DNA from: Cellulosimicrobium protaetiae
GTDB taxonomy: Bacteria; Actinomycetota; Actinomycetes; Actinomycetales; Cellulomonadaceae
DNA: 64,000 nt
Reading direction: 5' to 3'
Assembly: GCF_009708005.2 (NCBI RefSeq)
Contig: NZ_CP052757.1
Coordinates: forward strand, 2,294,001-2,358,000
Of this stretch, positions 52,937 to 62,016 are shown piece by piece (position 1 is the stretch's first letter; every line of letters begins with the position of its first letter). Made by a program: the position numbers and the translations under genes. The notes below the pieces were generated by a model. That model ran no database searches. It was given only the letters and a program-made list of their open reading frames with translations, and was not told where the DNA came from.

Positions 52937-54169
52937 ATGCGACGGAGCATCCTTCTTGCCGCCGCGCTGACCACGACGTTGGCGCTGGCCGCCTGCTCGT
53001 CCGGCGGCTCGGGAGACGAGACCACAGACGAGCCGAGCGCCGAGGACACCTCCGCCGCCGGCTCGCTCACCGTCTGGGTCGACGAGACCCGCCAGGACGC
53101 CGTGACCGCGGCGGCCGAGTCCTTCGAGACCGAGACGGGCACGTCCGTCGAGGTCGTCCTCAAGAACTTCGAGGACATCCGCGCGGACTTCCTCGCGCAG
53201 GTCCCGACGGGCGAGGGCCCCGACATCACGGTCGGTGCGCACGACTGGCTGGGCGAGCTCACGACGAACGGCGTCGTGGCTCCCCTCGAGCTGGGCGACA
53301 AGGCGGCCGAGTTCGAGGACGTCTCGATCGAGGCGTTCACCCAGGACGGCCAGGTCTACGGCCTGCCCTACGCGATCGAGAACATCGCGCTGATCCGCAA
53401 CACGCTGCTCGCCGAGACCGCGCCGGCGACGTGGGACGAGGCCGTGGCCGCCGGCCAGGCCGCGGGCACCCAGTTCCCGATCCTCGTCCAGTCCGACGGC
53501 GACAAGGGCGACCCCTACACGCACTACCCGTTCCAGACGTCGTTCGGCGCCCCCGTCTTCACGCAGAACGAGGACGGCAGCTACTCGTCCGAGCTCGCGA
53601 TGGGTGGTCCCGAGGGCCAGGCGTTCGCGCAGTGGCTCGGCGCGCAGGGCGCGGCGGGCGTGCTCAGCCAGGACACGACGTACGACATCGCCGTCGAGGC
53701 GTTCAAGAACGGCCAGTCGCCGTTCATCGTCGGCGGCCCGTGGATGATCGACTCGTTCGAGGGCATGGACCTCTCGATCGACCCGATCCCGACCGCGGGC
53801 GGGCAGCCCGCGCAGCCGTTCGTCGGCGTCCAGGGCTTCTACCTCAGCGCCGAGAGCAAGAACGCGATCGTCGCGAACGACTTCCTCGTCAACTTCCTCT
53901 CGACCGAGGAGGCGCAGCTCGCGCTCTACCAGGCGGGCAACCGCCCGCCGGCGCTGACCTCCGCCGCGGACGCCGCGTCCGCCGGCGACCCGATCGTCGC
54001 GGGCTTCCGCGCCGTCGGTGCCGAGGCCGTGCCGATGCCGTCGATCCCCGAGATGGCGTCCGTGTGGAGCTTCTGGGGCGTCACGGAGGCCGCGATCGTC
54101 AGCGGTGCCGACCCCGTCCCCACCTGGGACAAGATGATCGCCGACATCCAGGGCGCGATGGGCTCCTGA
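52937..54169 (+). CDS. malE: maltodextrin-binding lipoprotein
   Basis: A 410-residue extracellular solute-binding protein of ABC family 1. The signal peptide ends in the lipobox LALAAC (Cys 20), followed by a Ser/Gly/Glu linker. LTVWVDETRQDAVTAAAESFE, GPDITVGAHDWLGEL, YGLPYAIENIALIRN, PWMIDSFEGM and VGVQGFYLSAESKN are typical of maltose/maltodextrin binders. GGGAG is 9 bases before ATG 52937. It is the first gene of malE-malF-malG-GH13. Confidence 0.93.
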   Translation: MRRSILLAAALTTTLALAACSSGGSGDETTDEPSAEDTSAAGSLTVWVDETRQDAVTAAAESFETETGTSVEVVLKNFEDIRADFLAQVPTGEGPDITVGAHDWLGELTTNGVVAPLELGDKAAEFEDVSIEAFTQDGQVYGLPYAIENIALIRNTLLAETAPATWDEAVAAGQAAGTQFPILVQSDGDKGDPYTHYPFQTSFGAPVFTQNEDGSYSSELAMGGPEGQAFAQWLGAQGAAGVLSQDTTYDIAVEAFKNGQSPFIVGGPWMIDSFEGMDLSIDPIPTAGGQPAQPFVGVQGFYLSAESKNAIVANDFLVNFLSTEEAQLALYQAGNRPPALTSAADAASAGDPIVAGFRAVGAEAVPMPSIPEMASVWSFWGVTEAAIVSGADPVPTWDKMIADIQGAMGS

Positions 54170-54318
54170 CCCGGCTCGGACCGGACCGCCGTCGCGGTGC
54201 GCAGGGTCACCTGCGCGCCGCGGCGGCGTGACCGCCGGTCCGGCACCGGCCGCGACACGGCACGACGACACACGGGACGACGCGGGACGAACCGCGTCAC
54301 GACCTCGGAGGCACCAGG

Positions 54319-55956
54319 ATGTCCGCCCCACAGACCACGACCGACGCGGAAGTCGGCGCTCTCGGAACCGACGGGCCGCCGCCGCGGCGAGGGCTGCGCG
54401 CGGCGGACGCCTCGCACGCGCGGGACTACAGCCCCGGCTTCTTCGTCAAGCTCGCGCTCATGGCCGTCGTCGACGCGCTCGGCGTGTACGTGGTCTGGTC
54501 CGCGTGGACCGCGGGCTCGTACGGGATCCTCGCGGCGACCCTGGCGATGCTCGTCGTCGCCAACTGGGTGTACTTCTCGAAGCGCGCCCTGCCCCTCAAG
54601 TACATCCTCCCGGGGCTGCTCTTCCTCCTCGTCTACCAGATCTTCGTCGTCGGGTACACGGGCTACGTGGCGTTCACCAACTACGGCACGGGCCACAACT
54701 CGACGAAGGAGCAGGCGGTCTCCGCGCTGCTCATCCAGAACGAGCGGCGCGTCGAGGGGTCCCCGTCGTCGACCCTGACCGTGGTCGAGGACGGAGACGC
54801 GCTCGGCTTCGCGGTCGTCACCGAGGACGGCGACGTCGAGGCGGGCACGGCCGACCGGCCGCTCGCCGTCGTGGACGGCGCGACCGTCACGGACGGCCGG
54901 GCCGTCGAGATCCCCGGCTTCACGGTGCTGCCCCGTGACCAGGTGCTCCAGCGCCAGGCCGAGGTCACCGAGCTCCGCGTCCCCGTCTCCGACGACCCCG
55001 AGGACGGGTCGATCCGCACGACGGACGCCCGGACCGGCTACGTCTACACGTCGGCGCTCGAGTGGGACGCCGCCGCGGACACCATGACCGACACGACGAC
55101 CGGCACCGTGTACACGCCGAACGACGAGGGCCAGTTCGAGGCGCCCGACGGGTCGACCCTCGCGGTCGGGTGGCGCGTGCCCGTCGGGTTCGACAACTTC
55201 GTCACCGCGTTCTCCGACGCCCGCTACGCGCAGCCGTTCGTCAAGATCCTCGTGTGGACGTTCGTCTTCGCGGTCGGGTCCGTCGTCACGACGTTCCTGC
55301 TCGGCCTGTTCCTCGCGATCGTCTTCAACGACACGCGGATGCGCGGGCGCAAGGTGTACCGCACGCTCATGATCCTGCCGTACGCGATCCCCGGGTTCCT
55401 CGCCGCGCTGCTGTGGTCCGGCCTGCTCAACACCCGGTTCGGGTTCGTCAACGAGGTGATCCTCGGGGGCGCGCACATCCCGTGGCTCACCGACCCGTGG
55501 CTCGCGAAGCTCTCGGTGCTCGGCGTGAACCTGTGGCTCGGCTTCCCCTACATGTTCCTCATCTGCACGGGCGCGCTGCAGTCGCTGCCCGGGGACGTCA
55601 TGGAGGCGGCCAAGATCGACGGCGCCGGGCGCTGGCGGACGTGGCGGGCGATCACGCTGCCGCTCCTGCTCATCGCGACCGCGCCGCTGCTCATCTCGTC
55701 GTTCGCCTTCAACTTCAACAACTTCACGCTCATCTACATGCTCACGGGAGGCGGTCCACGCTTCGCGGACGCGTCGGTCCCGCTGGGGCACACGGACATC
55801 CTCATCTCGATGGTGTACTCGATCTCCGGCGTCGACGGGTCGGCGCAGAAGGACTTCGGGCTCGCGAGCGCCCTGTCGATCGTCATCTTCGTCATCGTGG
55901 GGACGATCTCGGCCATCGCCTTCCGCAGCACGCGCAAGTTCGAGGAGATCAGCTGA
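54319..55956 (+). CDS. malF: maltodextrin ABC permease (MalF type)
   Basis: A 545-residue permease. Three N-terminal helices are followed by a large extracellular insert (about residues 118-308), comparable to the P2 loop of E. coli MalF that contacts the binding protein. The transport core has VKILVWTFVFAVGSVVTTFLLG and the EAA loop EAAKIDGAGRWRTWRAITLPLL. It ends in a further helix. GGAGG lies 10 bases before ATG 54319. The C-terminus is one base from the malG start region. Confidence 0.93.
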   Translation: MSAPQTTTDAEVGALGTDGPPPRRGLRAADASHARDYSPGFFVKLALMAVVDALGVYVVWSAWTAGSYGILAATLAMLVVANWVYFSKRALPLKYILPGLLFLLVYQIFVVGYTGYVAFTNYGTGHNSTKEQAVSALLIQNERRVEGSPSSTLTVVEDGDALGFAVVTEDGDVEAGTADRPLAVVDGATVTDGRAVEIPGFTVLPRDQVLQRQAEVTELRVPVSDDPEDGSIRTTDARTGYVYTSALEWDAAADTMTDTTTGTVYTPNDEGQFEAPDGSTLAVGWRVPVGFDNFVTAFSDARYAQPFVKILVWTFVFAVGSVVTTFLLGLFLAIVFNDTRMRGRKVYRTLMILPYAIPGFLAALLWSGLLNTRFGFVNEVILGGAHIPWLTDPWLAKLSVLGVNLWLGFPYMFLICTGALQSLPGDVMEAAKIDGAGRWRTWRAITLPLLLIATAPLLISSFAFNFNNFTLIYMLTGGGPRFADASVPLGHTDILISMVYSISGVDGSAQKDFGLASALSIVIFVIVGTISAIAFRSTRKFEEIS

Positions 55957-55957
55957 C

Positions 55958-56875
55958 ATGGCGACCACCCAGGCACCCCCCGTCGTCGGCGGTCGTCCCG
56001 CCCCGTCCGTGACCTCGCGGAACCGGATGAAGCCGGGCCGCTGGTTCTCCGAGCTCGGCTGGCGGCACGTCGTCGGCGTGATCGCCGTCGTCTACGCGGC
56101 CTTCCCGCTCGTGTACGTCCTCTCGGCCTCGCTGTCGGAGAACGGGACGCTCACCGGCTCCAACACGCTCTTCTCGGACGTGAGCGGCGCGAACTACGCC
56201 GAGCTCGGCACCACGATGTTCTGGACGTGGATGGGCAACACCCTCGTCATCGCGATCGCGACGTCCGTCGGCACGGTCCTCATGGGCGCGGCCGCCGCCT
56301 ACGCCTTCTCGCGCTTCCGGTTCGCCGGGCGCCGCATGGGCCTCACGTCGCTGCTCATCGTCCAGATGTTCCCGCAGATGCTCGCGTTCGTGGCGATCTT
56401 CCTGCTGCTCATCGGGCTCGGGAACGTCGTCCCGATCCTCGGCCTGAACAGCAAGATCGCCCTCATCGCCGTCTACCTGGGCGGCGCGCTCGGCGTGAAC
56501 ACGTTCCTCATGTACGGGTTCTTCAACACGGTCCCGCGCGAGCTCGACGAGGCCGCCAAGATCGACGGGGCCACGCACTCGCAGATCTACTGGACGATCA
56601 TCCTGCGCCTGGTGGCGCCGATCCTCGCGGTCGTCGCGCTGCTGTCGTTCATCAGCACGTTCGGCGAGTTCATCATCGCGCGCATCGTCCTGACGTCGGA
56701 GCGCAACTGGACGCTCGCGGTCGGTCTCTACGGCTGGGTGTCGTCGCTCAAGGAGGCGAACTGGGGCCTGTTCACGGCCGGCGCCGTGATCTCCGCGCTG
56801 CCCGTGCTCGCGCTGTTCCTCTACCTGCAGAAGTACATCGTGGGCGGCCTGACGGCCGGCTCCGTGAAGGGCTGA
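55958..56875 (+). CDS. malG: maltodextrin ABC permease (MalG type)
   Basis: A 305-residue permease with six helices. The EAA loop is DEAAKIDGATHSQIYWTIILRLVAPIL; the C-terminus VGGLTAGSVKG is a conserved MalG ending that docks in the ATPase. It starts 1 base after the malF stop. No ATP-binding gene is present nearby, so the importer probably uses a shared multi-sugar ATPase (MsiK type) encoded elsewhere, as in other actinobacteria. Confidence 0.94.
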   Translation: MATTQAPPVVGGRPAPSVTSRNRMKPGRWFSELGWRHVVGVIAVVYAAFPLVYVLSASLSENGTLTGSNTLFSDVSGANYAELGTTMFWTWMGNTLVIAIATSVGTVLMGAAAAYAFSRFRFAGRRMGLTSLLIVQMFPQMLAFVAIFLLLIGLGNVVPILGLNSKIALIAVYLGGALGVNTFLMYGFFNTVPRELDEAAKIDGATHSQIYWTIILRLVAPILAVVALLSFISTFGEFIIARIVLTSERNWTLAVGLYGWVSSLKEANWGLFTAGAVISALPVLALFLYLQKYIVGGLTAGSVKG

Positions 56876-56880
56876 GGCGC

Positions 56881-58722
56881 GTGCACGACGTCGCCGCCCC
56901 CACCCCGCACCACGACGGCTCGGCATCGTACGTCCCCGAGGGCGTGCCCGCCCTCGGGGACACGGTCCCTGTCCGTGTGCGCGTCCCCCGTGCCGCGGGC
57001 GTGCGCGACGTCTGGCTGCGCACCGTGCGCGACGGCGAGCCGCGGCTCGCGCCCGCGCGGCTCGACCGCTCGGACGAGCACGAGGACTGGTACGTCGCCG
57101 AGGTGCTCGTGCACAACCCCGAGACGGGGTACCGGTTCTTCCTCGACGAGGGCGAGCGCGGCTACCGCTGGCTCAACGGCCGCGGTGTGTGGGACCGCGA
57201 CGTGCCCGACGCCGCGGACTTCCGCCTCACCGTCCACGAGGGCGCGCCCGCGTGGATGCGCGACGGCGTCGTCTACCAGGTCTTCCCCGACCGGTTCGCC
57301 CGGTCGGCCGCGGCCGACGGGCGCCCGCTCCCGGAGTGGGCCGTCCCCGCGGCGTGGGGCGACGAGCCGCACGGCGCGGGGCCCGACGTCGGGACGCAGT
57401 TCTACGGGGGCGACCTCGCGGGCGTCGAGGAGCGGCTCGACCACCTGGTGGCGCTCGGTGTCACGACCCTCTACACGACGCCCGTCTTCCCCGGGCGCTC
57501 CAACCACCGCTACGACGCGAGCACGTTCGACCACGTCGACCCGCTGCTCGGCGGCGACGCCGCCTACGCGTCGCTGATCCGCGCCGCGCACGCGCGCGGC
57601 CTGCGCGTCATGGGCGACCTCACGACGAACCACACGGGCGCCGGGCACGAGTGGTTCGGCCGGGCGCTCGCGGACCCTGGCGCGCCGGAGCGCGACTTCT
57701 ACTACTGGACCGACGGCGAGCCCGGGTACGTCGGCTGGCTCGAGCACGCGTCGCTGCCCAAGCTGTCGTACGGCTCGGCCGAGCTCGGGGCGCGCATGAT
57801 CGACGGGCCGGGCTCCGTCGTCGGGCGCTACCTGGGCGAACCGTTCGGGCTCGACGGGTGGCGCATCGACGTCGCGAACATGACCGGCCGCTTCGGCGCC
57901 GAGGACCGCACGCTCGAGGTCGCGCGGCGCCTGCGCGCGACCATGCGGGCCGCGAAGCCGGACGCGGCGCTCGTCGCGGAGCACTTCCACGACGCCTCGG
58001 GCGACCTCGCGGGCGACGGCTGGCACGCGAACATGAACTACTCGGCGTTCACACGCCCGGCCTGGACGTGGCTGTCGCCCGCGGACTCACCGGTGCCCTA
58101 CCTCGGCCTCCCGGTGCGCACGCCGCGGCGCGGCGGCCGCGACGTCGTCGCGACGATGCGCGAGTTCGACGCCGTGCTGCCGTGGCGCGTCACGGCGTCG
58201 CAGTGGAACATGCTCGGCTCGCACGACACCCCGCGCCTGCGCTCGATCGTCGGCTCGCGCGAGATGGTCGAGGTCGCGGCGACCCTCCTGCTCACCTATC
58301 CGGGCACGCCCGTGATCTTCGCGGGCGACGAGGTGGGGCTCAGGGGCCTCAACGGCGAGCACGGGCGCGCGACCATGCCGTGGGACGACGCGTCGACGGG
58401 TTCGGGTCGCTGGGACGCCGCGACGTTCGACCTGTACCGCGACCTGATCGCCGTCCGGCGCGGCGCGGACGCGCTGCGGCACGGCGGCCTGCGTTGGGTG
58501 CACGTGGACGACGACGCCCTCGTCTACCTGCGGGAGACGCCCGAGGAGCGCGTGCTCGTCGCGCTCGCCCGCGCGCCGTGGGACGGCGTCACGCTGCACC
58601 CGGCGCTCGTGGGGTCGGGCGACGTCGAGCGGCTGCACGGCACGCTGGACCTCGCCCGGCACGACGGCGGCGCGCGGCTCGCGGGGGACGGCCCGGCGGT
58701 CGGGGTGTGGCGCCTGGGCTGA
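56881..58722 (+). CDS. GH13 neopullulanase/cyclomaltodextrinase-like enzyme
   Basis: A 613-residue cytoplasmic hydrolase. An N-terminal beta domain of about 120 residues resembles CBM34 (VPVRVRVPRAAGVRDVWLRTV, then GYRFFLDEGERGYRWLNG). The GH13 barrel has VVYQVFPDRFARS, region I DLTTNHTGAGHEWF, LDGWRIDVANMTG (nucleophile Asp), ALVAEHFHDASGD (acid Glu) and LGSHDTPRLRS (Asp). This architecture is typical of GH13_20 enzymes that open cyclodextrins and shorten maltodextrins. GAGG is 5 bases before GTG 56881, 5 bases after malG, so it belongs to the mal operon. Confidence 0.92.
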   Translation: MHDVAAPTPHHDGSASYVPEGVPALGDTVPVRVRVPRAAGVRDVWLRTVRDGEPRLAPARLDRSDEHEDWYVAEVLVHNPETGYRFFLDEGERGYRWLNGRGVWDRDVPDAADFRLTVHEGAPAWMRDGVVYQVFPDRFARSAAADGRPLPEWAVPAAWGDEPHGAGPDVGTQFYGGDLAGVEERLDHLVALGVTTLYTTPVFPGRSNHRYDASTFDHVDPLLGGDAAYASLIRAAHARGLRVMGDLTTNHTGAGHEWFGRALADPGAPERDFYYWTDGEPGYVGWLEHASLPKLSYGSAELGARMIDGPGSVVGRYLGEPFGLDGWRIDVANMTGRFGAEDRTLEVARRLRATMRAAKPDAALVAEHFHDASGDLAGDGWHANMNYSAFTRPAWTWLSPADSPVPYLGLPVRTPRRGGRDVVATMREFDAVLPWRVTASQWNMLGSHDTPRLRSIVGSREMVEVAATLLLTYPGTPVIFAGDEVGLRGLNGEHGRATMPWDDASTGSGRWDAATFDLYRDLIAVRRGADALRHGGLRWVHVDDDALVYLRETPEERVLVALARAPWDGVTLHPALVGSGDVERLHGTLDLARHDGGARLAGDGPAVGVWRLG

Positions 58723-58768
58723 CCCGCCCGTCCTGGCGGACGTCTGCGCGCGGCCCGGCCCGGCGCGG

Positions 58769-59200
58769 TCAGTCGAAGAGGTGCGCGACCTGGCGCACGG
58801 CGTCGTCGTACTGCGCGCGGTCGAACGTGAACGCGCCGAGCGCGGAGTAGTCCCACTCGGGCCGGAAGGGCTGGGTGAGGTCGCGCCAGACGACGGTCGT
58901 CGCGTCGGCGGCGACCGTCACCTCGAACGGCCAGCACCCCGCCTCGTGGCAGTCGCACGCGAGGACCCACGCGTGCCCGCCCGCCGGGGTCCGTCCGCGT
59001 CCGTACCACTGGTGCGCGGCGTCCCCGTACCGGAAGAACTCCGGGACCAGCCCGCCGTACGCCCCCGCAGGGGAGTAGCCGCATGCTTGCTCGTGCCGTC
59101 GCACGACGTCCACGAGCGAGCGGCCGTCGACGTACGGGACGACCTCGACCAGGCCGTCGACGGTGATGGCCCGGAGCTCGAGCGCGTGCGTTGCACCCAT
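58769..59200 (-). CDS. hypothetical protein
   Basis: A 143-residue protein I cannot assign. It starts [26 protein letters not shown], has [13 protein letters not shown] and a compact Cys/His patch ([15 protein letters not shown]) near residue 92, and ends with [28 protein letters not shown]. No membrane segment. The patch could bind a metal. ATG 59200 is chosen because TAGCCT on the minus strand lies 7 bases upstream (59208-59213); the frame remains open to 59404 but that crosses the inverted repeat and the next gene. Confidence 0.8.
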   Translation of the reverse strand: MGATHALELRAITVDGLVEVVPYVDGRSLVDVVRRHEQACGYSPAGAYGGLVPEFFRYGDAAHQWYGRGRTPAGGHAWVLACDCHEAGCWPFEVTVAADATTVVWRDLTQPFRPEWDYSALGAFTFDRAQYDDAVRQVAHLFD

Positions 59201-59235
59201 GTGCGCGAGGCTACGCCCCCGCCCGGCACCCCGCT

Positions 59236-59298
59236 GCCGAGAAGGGAGATCTCTTGCCCCGAACGCGCCGGACTCGGGGCAAGGACTCCCTTCTCGGC
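59236..59298. repeat. long inverted repeat between divergent genes
   Basis: GCCGAGAAGGGAG (59236-59248) pairs with 59286-59298 and CTTGCCCCGA (59253-59262) with 59274-59283. That is 23 paired bases per arm, broken only by an ATCT/GA internal loop, with an 11-base terminal loop. It lies between two divergently transcribed starts (59200 minus, 59326 plus), so a terminator role is unlikely. Its sequence is unrelated to the palindromes at 446 and 1476. Confidence 0.9.
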
Positions 59299-59325
59299 GC
59301 GGTGCGGCCGTGGCAGGATCGCGAC

Positions 59326-60087
59326 GTGACCGTCGAGCGCATCGCGATCCTCTCGGACGTGCACGGCAACCTGTCCGCGCTGGAGGCGGTGCTCGCCGAC
59401 GCACGGACCCGGGGCGTGACGACGATCCTCAACCTCGGGGACATGGTCGGCAAGGGTCCTCGGGGGCAGGCGGTCGTCGACCGGTGCCGCGACGCGTGCG
59501 CGGTCACCGTCCGGGGCAACTGGGAGGACTTCCTGCCCCGGACCCCCGACGACGGGGTCCCCGAGCACGTCTGGTGGCGGGACGAGCTGCGCGCGGACCA
59601 GCGCGACTGGTTCGGCACGCTCCCGCTGAGCCACGACCTGCTGCTCAGCGGCCGCCGGGTCCGCCTCCTGCACGCCTCGGCCGCGTCCGTGCACGTCAAG
59701 GTCTTCCGCGACCACTCCCCGGCGGAGCTCGACGGCATGTTCGCGGCGACGGCGCTCACCGGCGCCGGCCCCGAGCCGACCGTCGTCGTCTACGGCGACA
59801 CACACGACGCGTACGTCGAGACGTCCCGAGGGCGGACCCTCGCCAACGTCGGCAGCGTCGGGAACCCGCTCGACGAGCCGACGCCCGTCTACGCGATCCT
59901 CGAAGGCGTCCCGGGCTCGCCCGACCCGGCGCCCTTCGCGATCCAGCACGTGCGCGTGCCGTACGACGCCGAGGCGGAGATCGCCGTCGCGTACGACCTC
60001 GGCATGCCCGAAGCCGACGCGTGGGCGGGCGAGCTGCGGACCGGCGTCTACCGCGGCCTCGCGGACCCGGCTCCCGCCACGCCCTGA
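59326..60087 (+). CDS. metallophosphoesterase, YfcE/DUF2156-like group
   Basis: A 253-residue calcineurin-like phosphoesterase. Metal-binding blocks are [16 protein letters not shown] (Asp/His, about residues 8-23), [19 protein letters not shown] (Asn), RLLHASAAS and [11 protein letters not shown]. Short prokaryotic members of this fold hydrolyse phosphodiesters or phosphoproteins; the substrate here is unknown. CAGGAT lies 6 bases before GTG 59326, consistent with a leaderless start. dgt follows 23 bases after the stop. Confidence 0.9.
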   Translation: MTVERIAILSDVHGNLSALEAVLADARTRGVTTILNLGDMVGKGPRGQAVVDRCRDACAVTVRGNWEDFLPRTPDDGVPEHVWWRDELRADQRDWFGTLPLSHDLLLSGRRVRLLHASAASVHVKVFRDHSPAELDGMFAATALTGAGPEPTVVVYGDTHDAYVETSRGRTLANVGSVGNPLDEPTPVYAILEGVPGSPDPAPFAIQHVRVPYDAEAEIAVAYDLGMPEADAWAGELRTGVYRGLADPAPATP

Positions 60088-60097
60088 CCGGCGTCGT

Positions 60098-60103
60098 TAC
60101 GCT
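60098..60103 (+). promoter_or_regulatory. -10 box, leaderless start of dgt
   Basis: TACGCT, 7 bases, then GTG 60111. Confidence 0.45.
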
Positions 60104-60110
60104 GGGGCCC

Positions 60111-61442
60111 GTGCAGACGTTCGAGCAGGAGGCGTTCGACCCCGCGGTCGTGGGGACGGGGCCGCGCCCGGCGCGCGGCGAGGAGGGCACGGCGTCGTAC
60201 ACCGACGCCGACACCGAGCGATGGTTCGTCGAGTCCGCCAAGTCCCGCGCGCGCACGCCGTTCGAGCGCGACCGTGCGCGCATCGTGCACTCCTCCGCGC
60301 TGCGTCGGCTCGGCGCCAAGACGCAGGTGCTCGGTCCGGGCAGCGACGACTTCGTGCGCACCCGACTCACGCACACGCTCGAGGTCGCGCAGGTGGGCCG
60401 CGAGATCGGCAAGGCGCTCGGCTGCGACCCGGACATCGTCGACACGGCGTGCCTCGCGCACGACCTCGGGCACCCGCCGTTCGGGCACAACGGGGAGCGG
60501 GCGCTCGCTGACCTCGCGGTCGACGTCGGCGGGTTCGAGGGCAACGCGCAGACCCTGCGGCTCCTCACGCGGCTCGACCCCAAGGTCGTGGACGCGGACG
60601 GGCGGTCGTACGGGCTCAACCTCACGCGCGCGAGCCTCGACGCGAGCGTCAAGTACCCGTGGGGCGCGGGCGAGGCGCCGCTGCGCGCGGACGGCCGCCC
60701 GACGCACAAGTTCGGCGTCTACGAGGACGACCGACCCGTGTTCGACTGGCTGCGCGCGGGCGCGCCGAGCCAGGTGAAGTGCCTCGAGGCGCAGGTCATG
60801 GACCTCGCGGACGACGTGTCGTACTCGGTGCACGACGTCGAGGACGCGATCGTGGGCGGGCGCATCGAGCTCGCGGTGCTGGCCGACCCCGACGAGCGCG
60901 CGCGTGTCGTGCGCGCGGTCCACTCCTGGTACGGCACCGCGTACGACGAGGCGGCGCTCGACGCCGCGATCACGCGGCTGCAGGGCACCGGGCACCTGGT
61001 CTCCGGGTTCGACGGGTCGCGCCGCGCGCTCGCCGCGCTCAAGGACGCGACGAGCCAGCTCATCGGCCGGTTCACGGGGGCGGCGCAGGACGCGACGCGC
61101 GCCCTCTACGGGGACGGGCCGCTCACCCGGTACGCCGCGCGGCTCGTCGTGCCGGACGAGACGGTGGCGGAGATCCTCGTGCTCAAGGGTGTCGCGGTCG
61201 CCTACGTCATGGCGCCGCGCGAGCAGGAGCCGCTCTACCAGCGCCAGCGCGAGGTCATCGCCGACCTCGTGCACGTCTTCTCCGACCGCGCGCCCGTCGC
61301 GCTCGAGCCGTCGTTCGCCGCGGACTGGGAGGCCGCGCCCGACGACGCGGCCCGGCTGCGCGTCGTCGTCGACCAGGTCGCGTCCCTCACGGACGTCTCC
61401 GCGATGCAGTTCCACGCGCGCCTCGTGCGCCCGCCGGCCTGA
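60111..61442 (+). CDS. dgt: deoxyguanosinetriphosphate triphosphohydrolase-like protein
   Basis: A 443-residue HD-domain enzyme that removes triphosphate from dGTP/dNTPs. The metal site is spread over [18 protein letters not shown] (His), [16 protein letters not shown] (His-Asp) and [19 protein letters not shown] (Asp). The N-terminus [29 protein letters not shown] is characteristic. It lies a short distance before dnaG, the usual dgt-dnaG arrangement of actinobacteria, separated here by a VOC/AraC gene pair. Confidence 0.95.
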   Translation: MQTFEQEAFDPAVVGTGPRPARGEEGTASYTDADTERWFVESAKSRARTPFERDRARIVHSSALRRLGAKTQVLGPGSDDFVRTRLTHTLEVAQVGREIGKALGCDPDIVDTACLAHDLGHPPFGHNGERALADLAVDVGGFEGNAQTLRLLTRLDPKVVDADGRSYGLNLTRASLDASVKYPWGAGEAPLRADGRPTHKFGVYEDDRPVFDWLRAGAPSQVKCLEAQVMDLADDVSYSVHDVEDAIVGGRIELAVLADPDERARVVRAVHSWYGTAYDEAALDAAITRLQGTGHLVSGFDGSRRALAALKDATSQLIGRFTGAAQDATRALYGDGPLTRYAARLVVPDETVAEILVLKGVAVAYVMAPREQEPLYQRQREVIADLVHVFSDRAPVALEPSFAADWEAAPDDAARLRVVVDQVASLTDVSAMQFHARLVRPPA

Positions 61443-61478
61443 GCGGCCGGCGGGCAACCGCCGTCGGGCCGGGCGGGG

Positions 61479-61931
61479 TCAGCCGCGCTCGGCGACCCAG
61501 GCGTCGCTCGCGCGCTGGACGTCCTCGGCCGTCACCGAGCCGGCAACCGTCGTGAAGTACCAGCGGTGCCCGAACGGGTCGCGGACGGCGGCCTGGCGGA
61601 ACCCCTCGAACCAGTCGGCGGGTTCGGCGAGGCTCGTCGCTCCGGCCGCGAGCGCCCGCGCGTGCGCGGCGTCCGTGTCCTCGACGGGGACCGTGAACGA
61701 CGCGTGCGTCGGCGCACCGGGCTCCGGCGCGACCGAGTCCGGCGGGAACGCCTCCGCGACGGTGAACGTGCTCGTCCCAGCGGGGGAGACGAGGCGCAGG
61801 TCGGAGTGGATGACGGCGTCGCCTGCCGTGATGGTGTCGACCACCTCCGCGCCGAGCGCGGCCTCGTAGAACGCGATCGCCTCGCGTGCTCCGCTCACCG
61901 TGACGTTGGGGTGCAGTGCCGACATCTCCAT
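61479..61931 (-). CDS. VOC family (glyoxalase-like) protein
   Basis: A 150-residue protein of the vicinal-oxygen-chelate/PhnB-like group with two beta-alpha-beta-beta-beta modules. It starts MEMSALHPNVTVSGAREAIAFYEAALGAEVVD and has AAVRDPFGHRWYFTT near residue 128, the usual site of a metal ligand. Function unknown; many such proteins give resistance or isomerise small molecules. GAGGAGG lies 5 bases before ATG 61931. It is divergent from an AraC-type regulator. Confidence 0.9.
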   Translation of the reverse strand: MEMSALHPNVTVSGAREAIAFYEAALGAEVVDTITAGDAVIHSDLRLVSPAGTSTFTVAEAFPPDSVAPEPGAPTHASFTVPVEDTDAAHARALAAGATSLAEPADWFEGFRQAAVRDPFGHRWYFTTVAGSVTAEDVQRASDAWVAERG

Positions 61932-62016
61932 GGTGTCCTCCTCGTCGTGGTCGGCCACGCGGGGTGCGGGCCGTCCCACCATGCTCGTGTCGGCGGGCCG
62001 TGCCAGTCTTGGAGGA

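Noticed and set aside
59201-59404. N-terminal extension of the 58769 protein to 59404
   Set aside because: It would run through the inverted repeat and into the start of the metallophosphoesterase gene; ATG 59200 has a promoter match.
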